Below are positions 9,676 to 16,500 of a DNA stretch of 64,000 nucleotides, piece after piece (the first letter of the stretch is position 1; every line of letters starts with the position of its first letter). The notes under the pieces were generated by a model, which was given only the letters and a program-made list of their open reading frames with translations, was not told the DNA's origin and did no database searches. The stretch covers positions 475,013 to 539,012 of the forward strand of contig NZ_FNGY01000007.1 of assembly GCF_900103665.1 (NCBI RefSeq), in the 5' to 3' direction. This stretch comes from Pedobacter steynii (GTDB taxonomy: Bacteria > Bacteroidota > Bacteroidia > Sphingobacteriales > Sphingobacteriaceae). Position numbers and translations under genes: made by a program.

Positions 9676-10527
9676 CTAATTTTCGGTATGGTCATGTCTG
9701 AACATTTCGCTCAGGTTATTGGCAATGTTCGCGCTAAAATCACCAAACATGACGTTCGGATGTGCCGCGATACTAAACGCATTTTTTCCGTTAAAGACTT
9801 TCATCAGGTCTACAAAGAGATGGACATTGCTCTGACGGTCCTTTCTCACCTTGGCAATTCCGGCCGCTTTCAGGTCTACAGTCACCGTCCTGATATTATT
9901 TAATGTTGGCGCATTATAACCGCCAAAACCACCAATATGGTATTTGAACTGCTTTTTACCGGAAGGGTCGCCATTTTGATCATCAGAGATTACCGCAGAA
10001 TTTCCTTCAAATTTGAAAAAGATATAGCCGTTTTGCCAGCCCCAATACATGCCCCCTGAATCATGGCCACCGCCATAGGCAGGGTCCAGGATTCCGGTCC
10101 GCTTTTCCACAGGCATAGTACTTCTTAAACTGTCTACCCCTACGGTAAAGGTTAAGCGGGTATAATCTCCCTCCGGGACATTTACCTTGGCAAAACGGGT
10201 CGTTTTATCGCCACCATTGATCAGGAAATAACTGTCGTCCTGCTTAACGGTGTATTCCTGACCGGAAGCAGTCGCAACCTTAATGTTGCTGATGAAATAT
10301 TGCAGAAAAGAAATAGAGAATTTCTCCCCCGCAGCATTGGTATATGGGCTTCCGGTATTGTTAATCGAAAAAGTCCGTTCTCCGACAATATTGTCGAACT
10401 CTACGGAAAAAGGGGCCAGATTTGTGGCTACAAATTCCGGAGCTGCATCTTCTTTTTTAGAACAGGCAGATAAGATCAGAAAGATACCGCCCAGCAGTAC
10501 CCATTTAAAGTTTTTTATGTTGTTCAT
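9676..10527 (-). CDS. MbnP-like metal-binding lipoprotein (copy 1)
   Basis: This protein matches the MbnP family, secreted proteins whose copper site contains a kynurenine made from Trp by the partner diheme enzyme. It has a lipoprotein signal with Cys22 (LILSACSKK). A beta-rich body follows, with the family opening PFSVEFDNIVGERTF and FLQYFISNIKV. The hallmark segment MYWGWQNGYIFFKFEG lies at about 160-175, with Trp162 and Trp164 as candidates for modification. Further on are FKYHIGGFGGYN and SNVHLFVDLMKVFNG, and the protein ends in HDHTEN. At 283 residues the length is typical. It forms a two-gene unit with the MbnH-like gene 5 nt downstream. Metal identity is inferred, not visible. Confidence 0.85.
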   Translation of the reverse strand: MNNIKNFKWVLLGGIFLILSACSKKEDAAPEFVATNLAPFSVEFDNIVGERTFSINNTGSPYTNAAGEKFSISFLQYFISNIKVATASGQEYTVKQDDSYFLINGGDKTTRFAKVNVPEGDYTRLTFTVGVDSLRSTMPVEKRTGILDPAYGGGHDSGGMYWGWQNGYIFFKFEGNSAVISDDQNGDPSGKKQFKYHIGGFGGYNAPTLNNIRTVTVDLKAAGIAKVRKDRQSNVHLFVDLMKVFNGKNAFSIAAHPNVMFGDFSANIANNLSEMFRHDHTEN

Positions 10528-10581
10528 CTTTTGTTTTTTATCATTAGAAAACCGCTTTTGAGGCCGTTGATGACAAGCGCA

Positions 10582-11658
10582 TCAAAATGGATTTCCATGT
10601 TTTTTATTCGTAATAAATGATTCGTCAGTAAGTGTTCCTAGAAAAGCAATCAATTCCTTTTTCTCCGTTTCAGTGAGGGGAATGCCTATAGCGCCATGGT
10701 CCTGATAAAGGATGGAGTCCACAGTCGGAGCAGCTTTTATCCCTGAATTGTAATGCTCCAGTACTTCTGCTATCGTATTGAACCTTCCATCATGCATGTA
10801 TGGTGCACTGAGCAAGACGTTTCTCAGGGAAGGGGTTTTGAATTTTCCCAGATCGGCAGGGTTAAAACTCACCCTGAAATGCCCCTGATAGATCCCTTCC
10901 TTTTCATCGCCAAAACTGGCGTCAAGGCCATTGTTATGGAAAGCCTGATCGGTAAATAATGCCCCCTTATGACAAGCACTGCATTTTCCGAGGTACAGAT
11001 TCATGCCATTCAACTCTTCTATGGAAAGCATTGCCTCTTTCCGCAGGTATTGATCATAGCGTGAATTGGCAGAGATCAGCGTCCGTTGAAATTGCGACAA
11101 GGCTTTTACCACATCTGTTGACCGGATTTCTTGTTTAAAGACGAGTTTAAACTGATTCACATAATCCGGTATGGCCTTCAGCTCTGCTTCCAGTTCATAA
11201 AGATCCTGATGCATTTCGTCTTCGGCCGTGAGTGGCCCAAAAGCCTGCGATTCCAGGTTTTTAGCTCCTCCATCCCAGAAAAGCCCCTGATTTGCCCATG
11301 CCAGGTTAAACAATACCGGAGCATGGCGCAATAGTGGCCGTCCGGAAAAGCCTTTATTACTCAGGGCTAAACCATCGGAAAAGGCCAGTTCCTGCCTATG
11401 ACAGGAAGCACAGGCGATCCTGTTGTTTCCGGACAACCTGATGTCGTAAAAAAGCCTTCTCCCCAGCTCAATTCCTTCTTCCGTTAAAGGGTTGTCGGGA
11501 TCGATCTGAATTTGAGGGAATTCCTTTGGCAGGTGGAGCTGAGCTTCATGCAGCAACACAGGCTGTTCTTCCTGCGGTGCCTCCTTTTTACAGGAAATCA
11601 GCACCGCACAGAAGAAAAGTCCGGCAGCAATACGTAGAAAAGCAGAATTGCTGGTCAT
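10582..11658 (-). CDS. Diheme cytochrome c peroxidase / MbnH-like lipoprotein (copy 2)
   Basis: This is a second diheme peroxidase/MauG-superfamily enzyme, clearly paralogous to the one at 8609-9670. The heme motifs are CASCH (83-87) and CSACH (226-230), with Trp121 (NLAWANQ) and APYMHDGRF near 285-293 at equivalent places. The signal ends in a lipobox with Cys23 (VLISCKK). It follows an MbnP-like gene by 5 nt, repeating the arrangement of the other pair, and precedes the first MbnP-like gene of that pair by 54 nt. The conserved spacing suggests duplication of a two-gene cassette followed by divergence. It probably modifies its own MbnP-like neighbour rather than that of the other pair; this is inference from gene order. 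Confidence 0.84.
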   Translation of the reverse strand: MTSNSAFLRIAAGLFFCAVLISCKKEAPQEEQPVLLHEAQLHLPKEFPQIQIDPDNPLTEEGIELGRRLFYDIRLSGNNRIACASCHRQELAFSDGLALSNKGFSGRPLLRHAPVLFNLAWANQGLFWDGGAKNLESQAFGPLTAEDEMHQDLYELEAELKAIPDYVNQFKLVFKQEIRSTDVVKALSQFQRTLISANSRYDQYLRKEAMLSIEELNGMNLYLGKCSACHKGALFTDQAFHNNGLDASFGDEKEGIYQGHFRVSFNPADLGKFKTPSLRNVLLSAPYMHDGRFNTIAEVLEHYNSGIKAAPTVDSILYQDHGAIGIPLTETEKKELIAFLGTLTDESFITNKKHGNPF

Positions 11659-11663
11659 GTGTT

Positions 11664-12464
11664 TTAGTTCAGCGATTTAATACTGAATACTTTTGTCGCA
11701 TAGTTCCCTGCCACAGCAGTCATTGCAGTTGCTTGCGCCGCCCCCACAACAGGAGTCGTCATGACATCCAGTCCGTCGAGTGCTTTGGCCACATCTACAT
11801 TAAGGACCAGGTGGCTTGATGTCGTAGCATTGATACTTAATGCCTTAGGCAGATCCAGCGCAACGGTTTTGTAATTGGCATTGAGCCCCGTTTCTATTTT
11901 CAATGTTTTCGAGGTTGGCCCTTCTGTTACTTTACCTGTTACAGAAGTAAAAATATAGCTCGTCAGCCACATCCAGGAAACATTCGTCATCCCGTTTAAA
12001 GGAGACAATTCTCCGGAAAGCAGGCTCAGGTTATCATTGTATTTCGGATCTACACCTACCGAGAATTTAATGGATTTATAATCTCCTGCCGGAATGTCTT
12101 TCAACACGACATCTTCTCTTTTCGTAGCGGGATAAACAGTGGTAGGCAGGTCATTATTAACCCCTTTCAGGTTTATTGCCCCTGTTTCTTCGAGTAAATA
12201 ATAAGATCCCGGAACTTTAAATTCTGTGCCATTGCTGCCGACAAGAACCACATTACTGATCCAATACCTGAATTTATTGAAATTATAGGTTTTTCCGGAA
12301 GCAGTAAAGTCGGTATTGAGGGCAAAGTCCTGATTCCCAAAGACTGCATCAAAGCTCAGGGTTGTTTTTCCATTTGCATCGATTGCATTAATCGGGTCTT
12401 TATCTTTTGAACAGGCGGTAAATAAGAGTACTGATAAGCTAAGAATGGTTGATATTTTCTTCAT
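11664..12464 (-). CDS. MbnP-like metal-binding lipoprotein (copy 2, divergent)
   Basis: This is a more divergent member of the MbnP family: lipoprotein signal with Cys18 (LLFTACSKD), then TTLSFDAVFGNQDFAL and FNKFRYWISNVVLVG, matching the opening and FLQYFISNIKV segment of copy 1. The hallmark Trp pair is kept as W-x-W at 164 and 166 (NVSWMWLTSYIFTSVTG), although the preceding Gly-Met-Tyr and the acidic end of the motif differ. SSHLVLNVDVAKALDG corresponds to SNVHLFVDLMKVFNG of copy 1, with the His moved. It is the first gene of the five-gene run ending at 7646. Its own diheme enzyme follows 5 nt later. Copper binding through an oxidised Trp is inferred from family and neighbour. Confidence 0.78.
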   Translation of the reverse strand: MKKISTILSLSVLLFTACSKDKDPINAIDANGKTTLSFDAVFGNQDFALNTDFTASGKTYNFNKFRYWISNVVLVGSNGTEFKVPGSYYLLEETGAINLKGVNNDLPTTVYPATKREDVVLKDIPAGDYKSIKFSVGVDPKYNDNLSLLSGELSPLNGMTNVSWMWLTSYIFTSVTGKVTEGPTSKTLKIETGLNANYKTVALDLPKALSINATTSSHLVLNVDVAKALDGLDVMTTPVVGAAQATAMTAVAGNYATKVFSIKSLN

Positions 12465-12662
12465 TTGATTTGAAATTATTGGTCATACCTCTCCCATTCC
12501 ATCGGAATGAGCTTGCGGGTAAGATTTTAAAAAAAATTGATAATTTTGGTTACAGCCAGCCCGTCCGGCGTTACCAAACATCAGGACATTTTCATACACA
12601 GGATATCCTCCGAAATGACGGTGATCCCCTGAGGTGACGAAAAAAGAAAACTAAGCTGTTAA

Positions 12663-13055
12663 CTAAGCGGGAATGAAGAAAACCGCGGGTGGAGGGTGAA
12701 GGATTTCCGTGGTACTTTCCGGCAGGTGGAAAGGTCTTTCTTTTGAAAAATCTGTTCTGATAAACCAGGCAGGAAAAACAAGCAATACATTTGACTTCAT
12801 GAAGAAGGAATCTCCTGCATTTTTCTTTTGTGCTTCTCTTTCCTGTCGTTTCTCTTTTTCTTCTGCCTGTCTGAGTTTATTGGTCAGGTAACATTTACCA
12901 TTGCAATGCATTTCCGGTTTGTCCCTGTTTTCGCAAAGTGTATTGGCAATGTATTGCTGGTTGAGTTCAAAACCCGCATAGATGAAGACCCTGCTGAACT
13001 GAGTCAGCAGTATCATGGTCAACAAAAACATAGCGGTAAAACTCCTGAACATCAT
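12663..13055 (-). CDS. Small membrane-anchored protein with HCNGKCYL motif (copy 1)
   Basis: I do not recognise a named family. The protein has 130 residues, an N-terminal hydrophobic segment (about 7-27) and then a compact motif: Cys41, DKP, His50-Cys51, and Cys55 in HCNGKCYLTNKL. A highly charged Lys/Glu/Gln-rich helix follows (about 60-80), and the end is Pro-rich (ILHPPPAVFF). It starts one base after the YHS gene ends, so the two are translationally coupled, and it closes a four-gene run with the SCO protein. A paralog with the same motif lies at 14562-14936. The three Cys plus His suggest metal binding, perhaps copper, in the periplasm; this is inference from residues and neighbours. 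Confidence 0.72.
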   Translation of the reverse strand: MMFRSFTAMFLLTMILLTQFSRVFIYAGFELNQQYIANTLCENRDKPEMHCNGKCYLTNKLRQAEEKEKRQEREAQKKNAGDSFFMKSNVLLVFPAWFIRTDFSKERPFHLPESTTEILHPPPAVFFIPA

Positions 13056-13316
13056 TTATTTCTTAAGGTATTTGTCCGGATTGCTTACAAAATTCTTTTT
13101 ACAGCTTGCGCTGCAAAAGCCATAAACGGTCTTATTATGCGTTTGCGTAAGGGTGATTCCCTTTTTCACTTTCATTCCGCAAACCGGATCTCTGGCATCA
13201 GTTTTCAAGGTGTCTGTCTGGGCTTGCGGAGCAGAAAACAGCTCCGGGTTTCCGGAGGATTTAAAGGCAGCGCTACTGAGTAAAAGCAGCACCATACAGG
13301 TTATCAGTTTTTTCAT
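13056..13316 (-). CDS. Secreted YHS-domain metal-binding protein
   Basis: This is an 86-residue protein with a signal peptide (about 1-20) and a YHS domain spanning about 43-86: DPVCGMKVKKG, then YGFCSASCKKNFVSNPDKYL. Cys46, Cys68 and Cys72 are the ligands expected from YHS and TRASH-like domains found on copper ATPases and other metal proteins. The gene overlaps the end of the SCO gene by 4 nt and abuts the next gene, so all are made together. A periplasmic role in holding or passing on copper fits the operon. Whether it remains soluble or is anchored cannot be told from the sequence. Confidence 0.85.
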   Translation of the reverse strand: MKKLITCMVLLLLSSAAFKSSGNPELFSAPQAQTDTLKTDARDPVCGMKVKKGITLTQTHNKTVYGFCSASCKKNFVSNPDKYLKK

Positions 13317-13951
13317 TTCTTATACTCGTTTAATAAAATATCCATGTCTTCCATGAGTTTTTTGACTTCTTTATCCAGGGTTCCGTCATAGGCACCCCTC
13401 ATGCGTTTTTCTTTATCTATCAGGATGAGGTATCCCTGGTGCATAAAACCACCGGGTGCTTTATTGTCTTCCTTTGCTGCAACGAGATAATTGCGTTCAG
13501 CAAGGGCATAAATCTCTTCCTTGGTTCCCCAAAGGTATTCCCACTGGGTTCCTTTGACACCTAATTTATCCGCATAGGCTTTCATTCTCGAAGGAACGTC
13601 ATACTTCACATCAATGGTATGAGAAGCCAGTTTCACTTCCGGATTGCCTTCATACTTCTTATACACCTTTAATAAGTTGCGGTGCATGGTCGGACAAATG
13701 GTTGGACAGGAGGTGAAAAAGAAATCCGCCACATAGATCGCTCCATTGAAGTCTTTATCCGTTACAGCCACACTATCCTGATTTAAGAGTTTAAATGTGG
13801 GAATCGTTCTAAAAACAGTATCTATCACTGTTTTACCATCAACCACCTTCTCCTGTTGTTCCATTTGCAGAAATGGCAGGCGTTTTGGCTTTTCTTTACA
13901 GCTAAAAAGAAACAAAAGAAAAAAGGAAAGACAGGTTATGTTTAATCTCAT
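13313..13951 (-). CDS. SCO1/SenC-family copper chaperone/thioredoxin-like lipoprotein (copy 1)
   Basis: SCO proteins have a thioredoxin fold and deliver copper to the CuA site of cytochrome c oxidase or act as thiol reductases. Here the copper-ligand motif is CPTICP with Cys82 and Cys86, and the conserved distant His is His171 (FMHQGYLILIDK). The signal ends in a lipobox near Cys18 (FLFSCKE). Length (212) is ordinary. The start overlaps the stop of the upstream lipoprotein gene by 1 nt, and the end overlaps the YHS gene. A close paralog lies at 31817-32470, where it is paired with a cytochrome c. No oxidase subunit genes are in the window, so the target is unknown. Confidence 0.92.
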   Translation of the reverse strand: MRLNITCLSFFLLFLFSCKEKPKRLPFLQMEQQEKVVDGKTVIDTVFRTIPTFKLLNQDSVAVTDKDFNGAIYVADFFFTSCPTICPTMHRNLLKVYKKYEGNPEVKLASHTIDVKYDVPSRMKAYADKLGVKGTQWEYLWGTKEEIYALAERNYLVAAKEDNKAPGGFMHQGYLILIDKEKRMRGAYDGTLDKEVKKLMEDMDILLNEYKK

Positions 13952-14385
13952 TATTTTTTGAATTTACTGAGGTAAGCTTCTGATGATTTGATTTCTTTTT
14001 TGTAGAGGCTGTCTACGCGCTGAATTTTCGCTTTTTCTGCCTTGAAATATTTGACAGATTCTTCGTTTGATTTACCTGTTACATCAGGTTCAAACTTGTG
14101 CATCCAATCGTTCATGCTGTCTTCGGCCGTAGTCAGGTCCTGCAGCAAAGCTTTCATCGATTCTTTTTCTTTTAGGGTATCCAGATCAGGATATTTCGCT
14201 TTCAGCCCCTTCAGGTCTTTCAATAAGGTATCCAGCTTCATCTGGTAGTTAACGATGGCCGTTTGATCACCCATTACCAGGTCATGAAACTTCATCACTT
14301 CATCGCGTTCTTTTTTGTAATCTGCGGTTTGCGTACATGCTGCGGCTCCAAGAGCCAGCAGGACTATTCCAACTAATTTCTTCAT
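13951..14385 (-). CDS. Small helical lipoprotein, first gene of the SCO operon
   Basis: The chosen start (MKKLVGIVLLALGAAACTQ) gives 144 residues with a clear lipobox at Cys17; the longer frame adds an unlikely 19-residue extension. After the anchor the protein is almost entirely charged helix (for example DEVMKFHDLVMGDQTAIVNY) with heptad-like spacing, so a coiled coil is likely. It carries no obvious metal ligands beyond HDLVMGD and MHKFEPD. Small helical lipoproteins of this type occur beside SCO genes in Bacteroidota, but no function is known to me. It overlaps the SCO gene by 1 nt and probably belongs to the same complex or pathway. Confidence 0.75.
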   Translation of the reverse strand: MKKLVGIVLLALGAAACTQTADYKKERDEVMKFHDLVMGDQTAIVNYQMKLDTLLKDLKGLKAKYPDLDTLKEKESMKALLQDLTTAEDSMNDWMHKFEPDVTGKSNEESVKYFKAEKAKIQRVDSLYKKEIKSSEAYLSKFKK

Positions 14386-14561
14386 CTTAATTTTTAAAAA
14401 TATTCGGGTATGGTTAGCGATCAGCGTTCCAACAGGCTGCATAAGGGCAATTCAAAGGATATAAATAACCTTCTCCCTGCTGCGCCTGAAAAATAACTGA
14501 TTTCTAATGTAAGGTTAAGTATTCGCCTGAAATCTGACCATGAGGGCCAGCAATTCCGGGA

Positions 14562-14936
14562 CTATATACTCAATTGCGGAGGGTGGAAAATCGAATTCAA
14601 AATAGATTGCGGCATTCCTGTAGACAGCGGAATATGAAAATGAATTTCCGCGAAGGCATATTGTTTAAATTCCAGGGTGTTGACTACGATGGCATCCTGA
14701 ATGGGTGTTTTCTGCGCTTGTCTTTCCTGTTTCTGTTCTTTGTCCTGCGCCTGCTTTAACTTGTTCATTAAATAGCACTTTCCATTACAGTGAAGCTGGG
14801 GTTTATCTTTATTCACACAAAGCTCGGCAGCGATGTATTTTTTGTTCATTTCAAAACCAGCGAACACAAAGGCATTGGAGAAGTTTACCGTAAGTAAACT
14901 CAACAAAAGCAATATGGCTGTTGGTTTGATTAACAT
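14562..14936 (-). CDS. Small membrane-anchored protein with HCNGKCYL motif (copy 2)
   Basis: This is a paralog of the protein at 12663-13055. With the start MLIKPTAILLLL it has 124 residues: a hydrophobic N-terminus (about 6-25), FAGFEMNKKYIA (compare YAGFELNQQYIA in the other copy), then Cys40, DKP, His49-Cys50 and Cys54 in HCNGKCYLMNKL. The same Lys/Gln/Glu-rich helix and a Pro-rich end (IFHPPQLSI) follow. The downstream Met is preferred over one 21 nt earlier because a TAnnTTTG promoter element sits between them. It lies 176 nt before the SCO operon on the same strand. A role in periplasmic copper handling is inferred only. Confidence 0.68.
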   Translation of the reverse strand: MLIKPTAILLLLSLLTVNFSNAFVFAGFEMNKKYIAAELCVNKDKPQLHCNGKCYLMNKLKQAQDKEQKQERQAQKTPIQDAIVVNTLEFKQYAFAEIHFHIPLSTGMPQSILNSIFHPPQLSI

Positions 14937-14941
14937 TGGCG

Positions 14942-14949
14942 CAAAGATA
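14942..14949 (-). promoter_or_regulatory. Candidate -7 element TATCTTTG before HCNGKCYL copy 2
   Basis: Read on the minus strand this is TATCTTTG, an exact fit to the Bacteroidota -7 consensus TAnnTTTG and identical to the one before RNase P RNA. It ends only 6 nt before the chosen ATG, so the transcript would have a very short or no leader. No good -33 TTTG is seen. Confidence 0.4.
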
Positions 14950-14986
14950 GGGAACAATTACCGGGATTTACCAGATAAAGCATAAA

Positions 14987-15010
14987 AAAAGCAGGCCGGA
15001 GCCTGCTTTT
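14987..15010 (-). terminator. Intrinsic terminator after the thioesterase gene
   Basis: A perfect 10-bp stem (AAAAGCAGGC / GCCTGCTTTT) with a 4-nt loop is followed on the minus strand by seven T in a row. It lies directly downstream of the thioesterase stop codon. Confidence 0.85.
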
Positions 15011-15017
15011 CAATTGA

Positions 15018-15404
15018 TTATTTCAATATTTTTATTGGTTTCTTGTGTTCGTCAATCGCCACAAAAGAAAACTCTCCTGTAACGGCCTTTTCCCGGTCTT
15101 CAGAATACATTTGTTCAATGTAAATCTCTACCCGTACCTTCAGACTGGTATTTCCGATATGACTTACCGTGCCGATCAGCTCTACAATTGTTCCTGCAGG
15201 GATCGGTTTCTTGAAATCAATCCGGTCACTACTTACGGTTACCATGATTTGTCTGCTGAAACGGGTGGCCGTAATAAAGGCTACTTCATCCATCATGTGC
15301 ATGGCTGTCCCGCCAAATAAGGTATCGTAATGATTGGTGGTATTGGGAAACACGGCTTTAAAAATGCGTGTTTCCGACGCTTTAATTTTATCTTCTACTG
15401 TCAT
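15018..15404 (-). CDS. Acyl-CoA thioesterase, hotdog fold
   Basis: This 128-residue single-hotdog protein hydrolyses acyl-CoA thioesters in the cytoplasm. The family core is visible: FPNTTNHYDTLFGGTAMHMMDE at about 20-41 (the N/D and G-G-T catalytic-site region), followed by the central helix, and VTVSSDRIDFKKPIPAGTIVELIGTV in part at about 55-80, then TGEFSFVAIDEHKKPIKI at the end. It resembles the YciA/BFIT-like group. It lies downstream of fabH on the same strand with a 34-nt gap. A role in trimming or recycling acyl-CoA is general; the natural substrate is not evident. Confidence 0.9.
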   Translation of the reverse strand: MTVEDKIKASETRIFKAVFPNTTNHYDTLFGGTAMHMMDEVAFITATRFSRQIMVTVSSDRIDFKKPIPAGTIVELIGTVSHIGNTSLKVRVEIYIEQMYSEDREKAVTGEFSFVAIDEHKKPIKILK

Positions 15405-15438
15405 TTATTTTTCTTTAACACTCATTCTAAGGGAAAAT

Positions 15439-16443
15439 CTATTTCCCTCTTAGTTTGCCCCATTTTAAATAGGTAGCACCCCATGAGAATCCTGCTCCAA
15501 AAGCGGTTAATAATAGTTTATCACCATATTTGAAGTCATCTTTAAAATCCCATAAGCACAATGGAATCGTTGCTGCAGTGGTATTTCCGTACCTGCTGAT
15601 GTTGACCTTCACCTGTGATTCGGTAAGGTTCAATTGCTCCCCTACCGCCTGAATGATCCTTAAATTTGCCTGGTGAGGAATCAGATAGTTGATTTGTTTA
15701 ATGTCTAAGTCATTTGCCCTCAGGATCTCTCTGCAAGTATCCGTCATGCCTTGAATCGCTGCTTTAAATACAACGCGGCCATCCTGACGGACATAATGTA
15801 AGTTCTGATCCAGCGTATCCTGCGATGCGGGATATTTGGAACCTCCGGCAGTAACGATCAGGTTTTCCTTCCCACTGCCATCTGTTCTGAAATAACTATC
15901 GATTAATCCTACTTCTTCTTCTGTTTGTTCCAATAAAACCGCTCCGGCACCATCACCAAAAAGAATGCAGGTATTGCGGTCTTTATAGTTGACGATCGAA
16001 CTGTTTTTATCCGCACCAATCACCACTACACGTTTACAACGTCCGCTTTCGATCATGCTTGCCCCAAGGGTCAAAGCATAAAGGAAACCGCTGCAGGCAG
16101 CATTGGTATCTATTCCCCAGGCATTCTTTAATCCTGCTTTTTCACACACCATACTTCCTGTAGAGACCATCACATAGTCCGGAGTAGAGGTGGATACAAT
16201 CACACAGTCAATTTCGTCAGGGTGTACATTTCCATCTTCAAGCAATTTTTTCAAGGCATTCGTCGCCAGGTCCGAAGTTGCCACATTGGCATCGTTCACG
16301 ATTCTTCTCTCCCTGATCCCGGTTCTGGAAACGATCCATTCATCATTCGTTTCCACCATTTTTTCCAGGTCCTTGTTGCTCAAAACAGTTTCCGGAACAT
16401 AACCCCCAACTCCGGTTATCACCGCATTTTTACGTATTCTCAT
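15439..16443 (-). CDS. fabH: 3-oxoacyl-[ACP] synthase III
   Basis: This enzyme condenses acetyl-CoA (or a branched primer) with malonyl-ACP to start fatty acid synthesis. The start chosen is MRIRKNAVITGVGGYVP, giving 334 residues, the normal FabH size; the longer frame adds a non-family tail. The catalytic triad is seen as Cys in NAACSGFLYAL (about 118), His in IPHQANLRI (about 248) and Asn in ISRYGNTTAAT (about 278). The N-terminal TNDEWIVSRTGIRERR is also diagnostic. Bacteroidota usually make iso-branched lipids and often have more than one FabH; here the gene stands apart from a fatty-acid cluster, so it may be an accessory copy. Confidence 0.94.
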   Translation of the reverse strand: MRIRKNAVITGVGGYVPETVLSNKDLEKMVETNDEWIVSRTGIRERRIVNDANVATSDLATNALKKLLEDGNVHPDEIDCVIVSTSTPDYVMVSTGSMVCEKAGLKNAWGIDTNAACSGFLYALTLGASMIESGRCKRVVVIGADKNSSIVNYKDRNTCILFGDGAGAVLLEQTEEEVGLIDSYFRTDGSGKENLIVTAGGSKYPASQDTLDQNLHYVRQDGRVVFKAAIQGMTDTCREILRANDLDIKQINYLIPHQANLRIIQAVGEQLNLTESQVKVNISRYGNTTAATIPLCLWDFKDDFKYGDKLLLTAFGAGFSWGATYLKWGKLRGK

Positions 16444-16463
16444 TCTGTGTGCTGTATCTATTA

Positions 16464-16492
16464 AAACAGGCAAGCGTACCACTTGCCTGTTT
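16464..16492 (-). terminator. Intrinsic terminator after metE
   Basis: A perfect 11-bp stem (AAACAGGCAAG / CTTGCCTGTTT) with a 7-nt loop lies 8 nt beyond the metE stop on the minus strand and ends in TTTT-AATA. It separates metE from fabH transcription. Confidence 0.8.
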
Positions 16493-16500
16493 GATTTTTT

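Noticed and set aside
12828..13283. A 151-codon plus-strand open frame across the YHS and HCNGKCYL genes
   Set aside because: It is antisense to two genes with clear motifs and tight operon spacing, and its translation has no recognisable domain.
14479..14489. An 11-base match (GCTGCGCCTGA) between 14479-14489 and 22370-22380
   Set aside because: The flanks do not match and the palindrome at 22356-22446 is not repeated there, so it is probably chance.
7646..14957. A methanobactin biosynthesis operon
   Set aside because: Although MbnP- and MbnH-like genes are present, no precursor peptide, MbnB or MbnC-like gene was found in the window.
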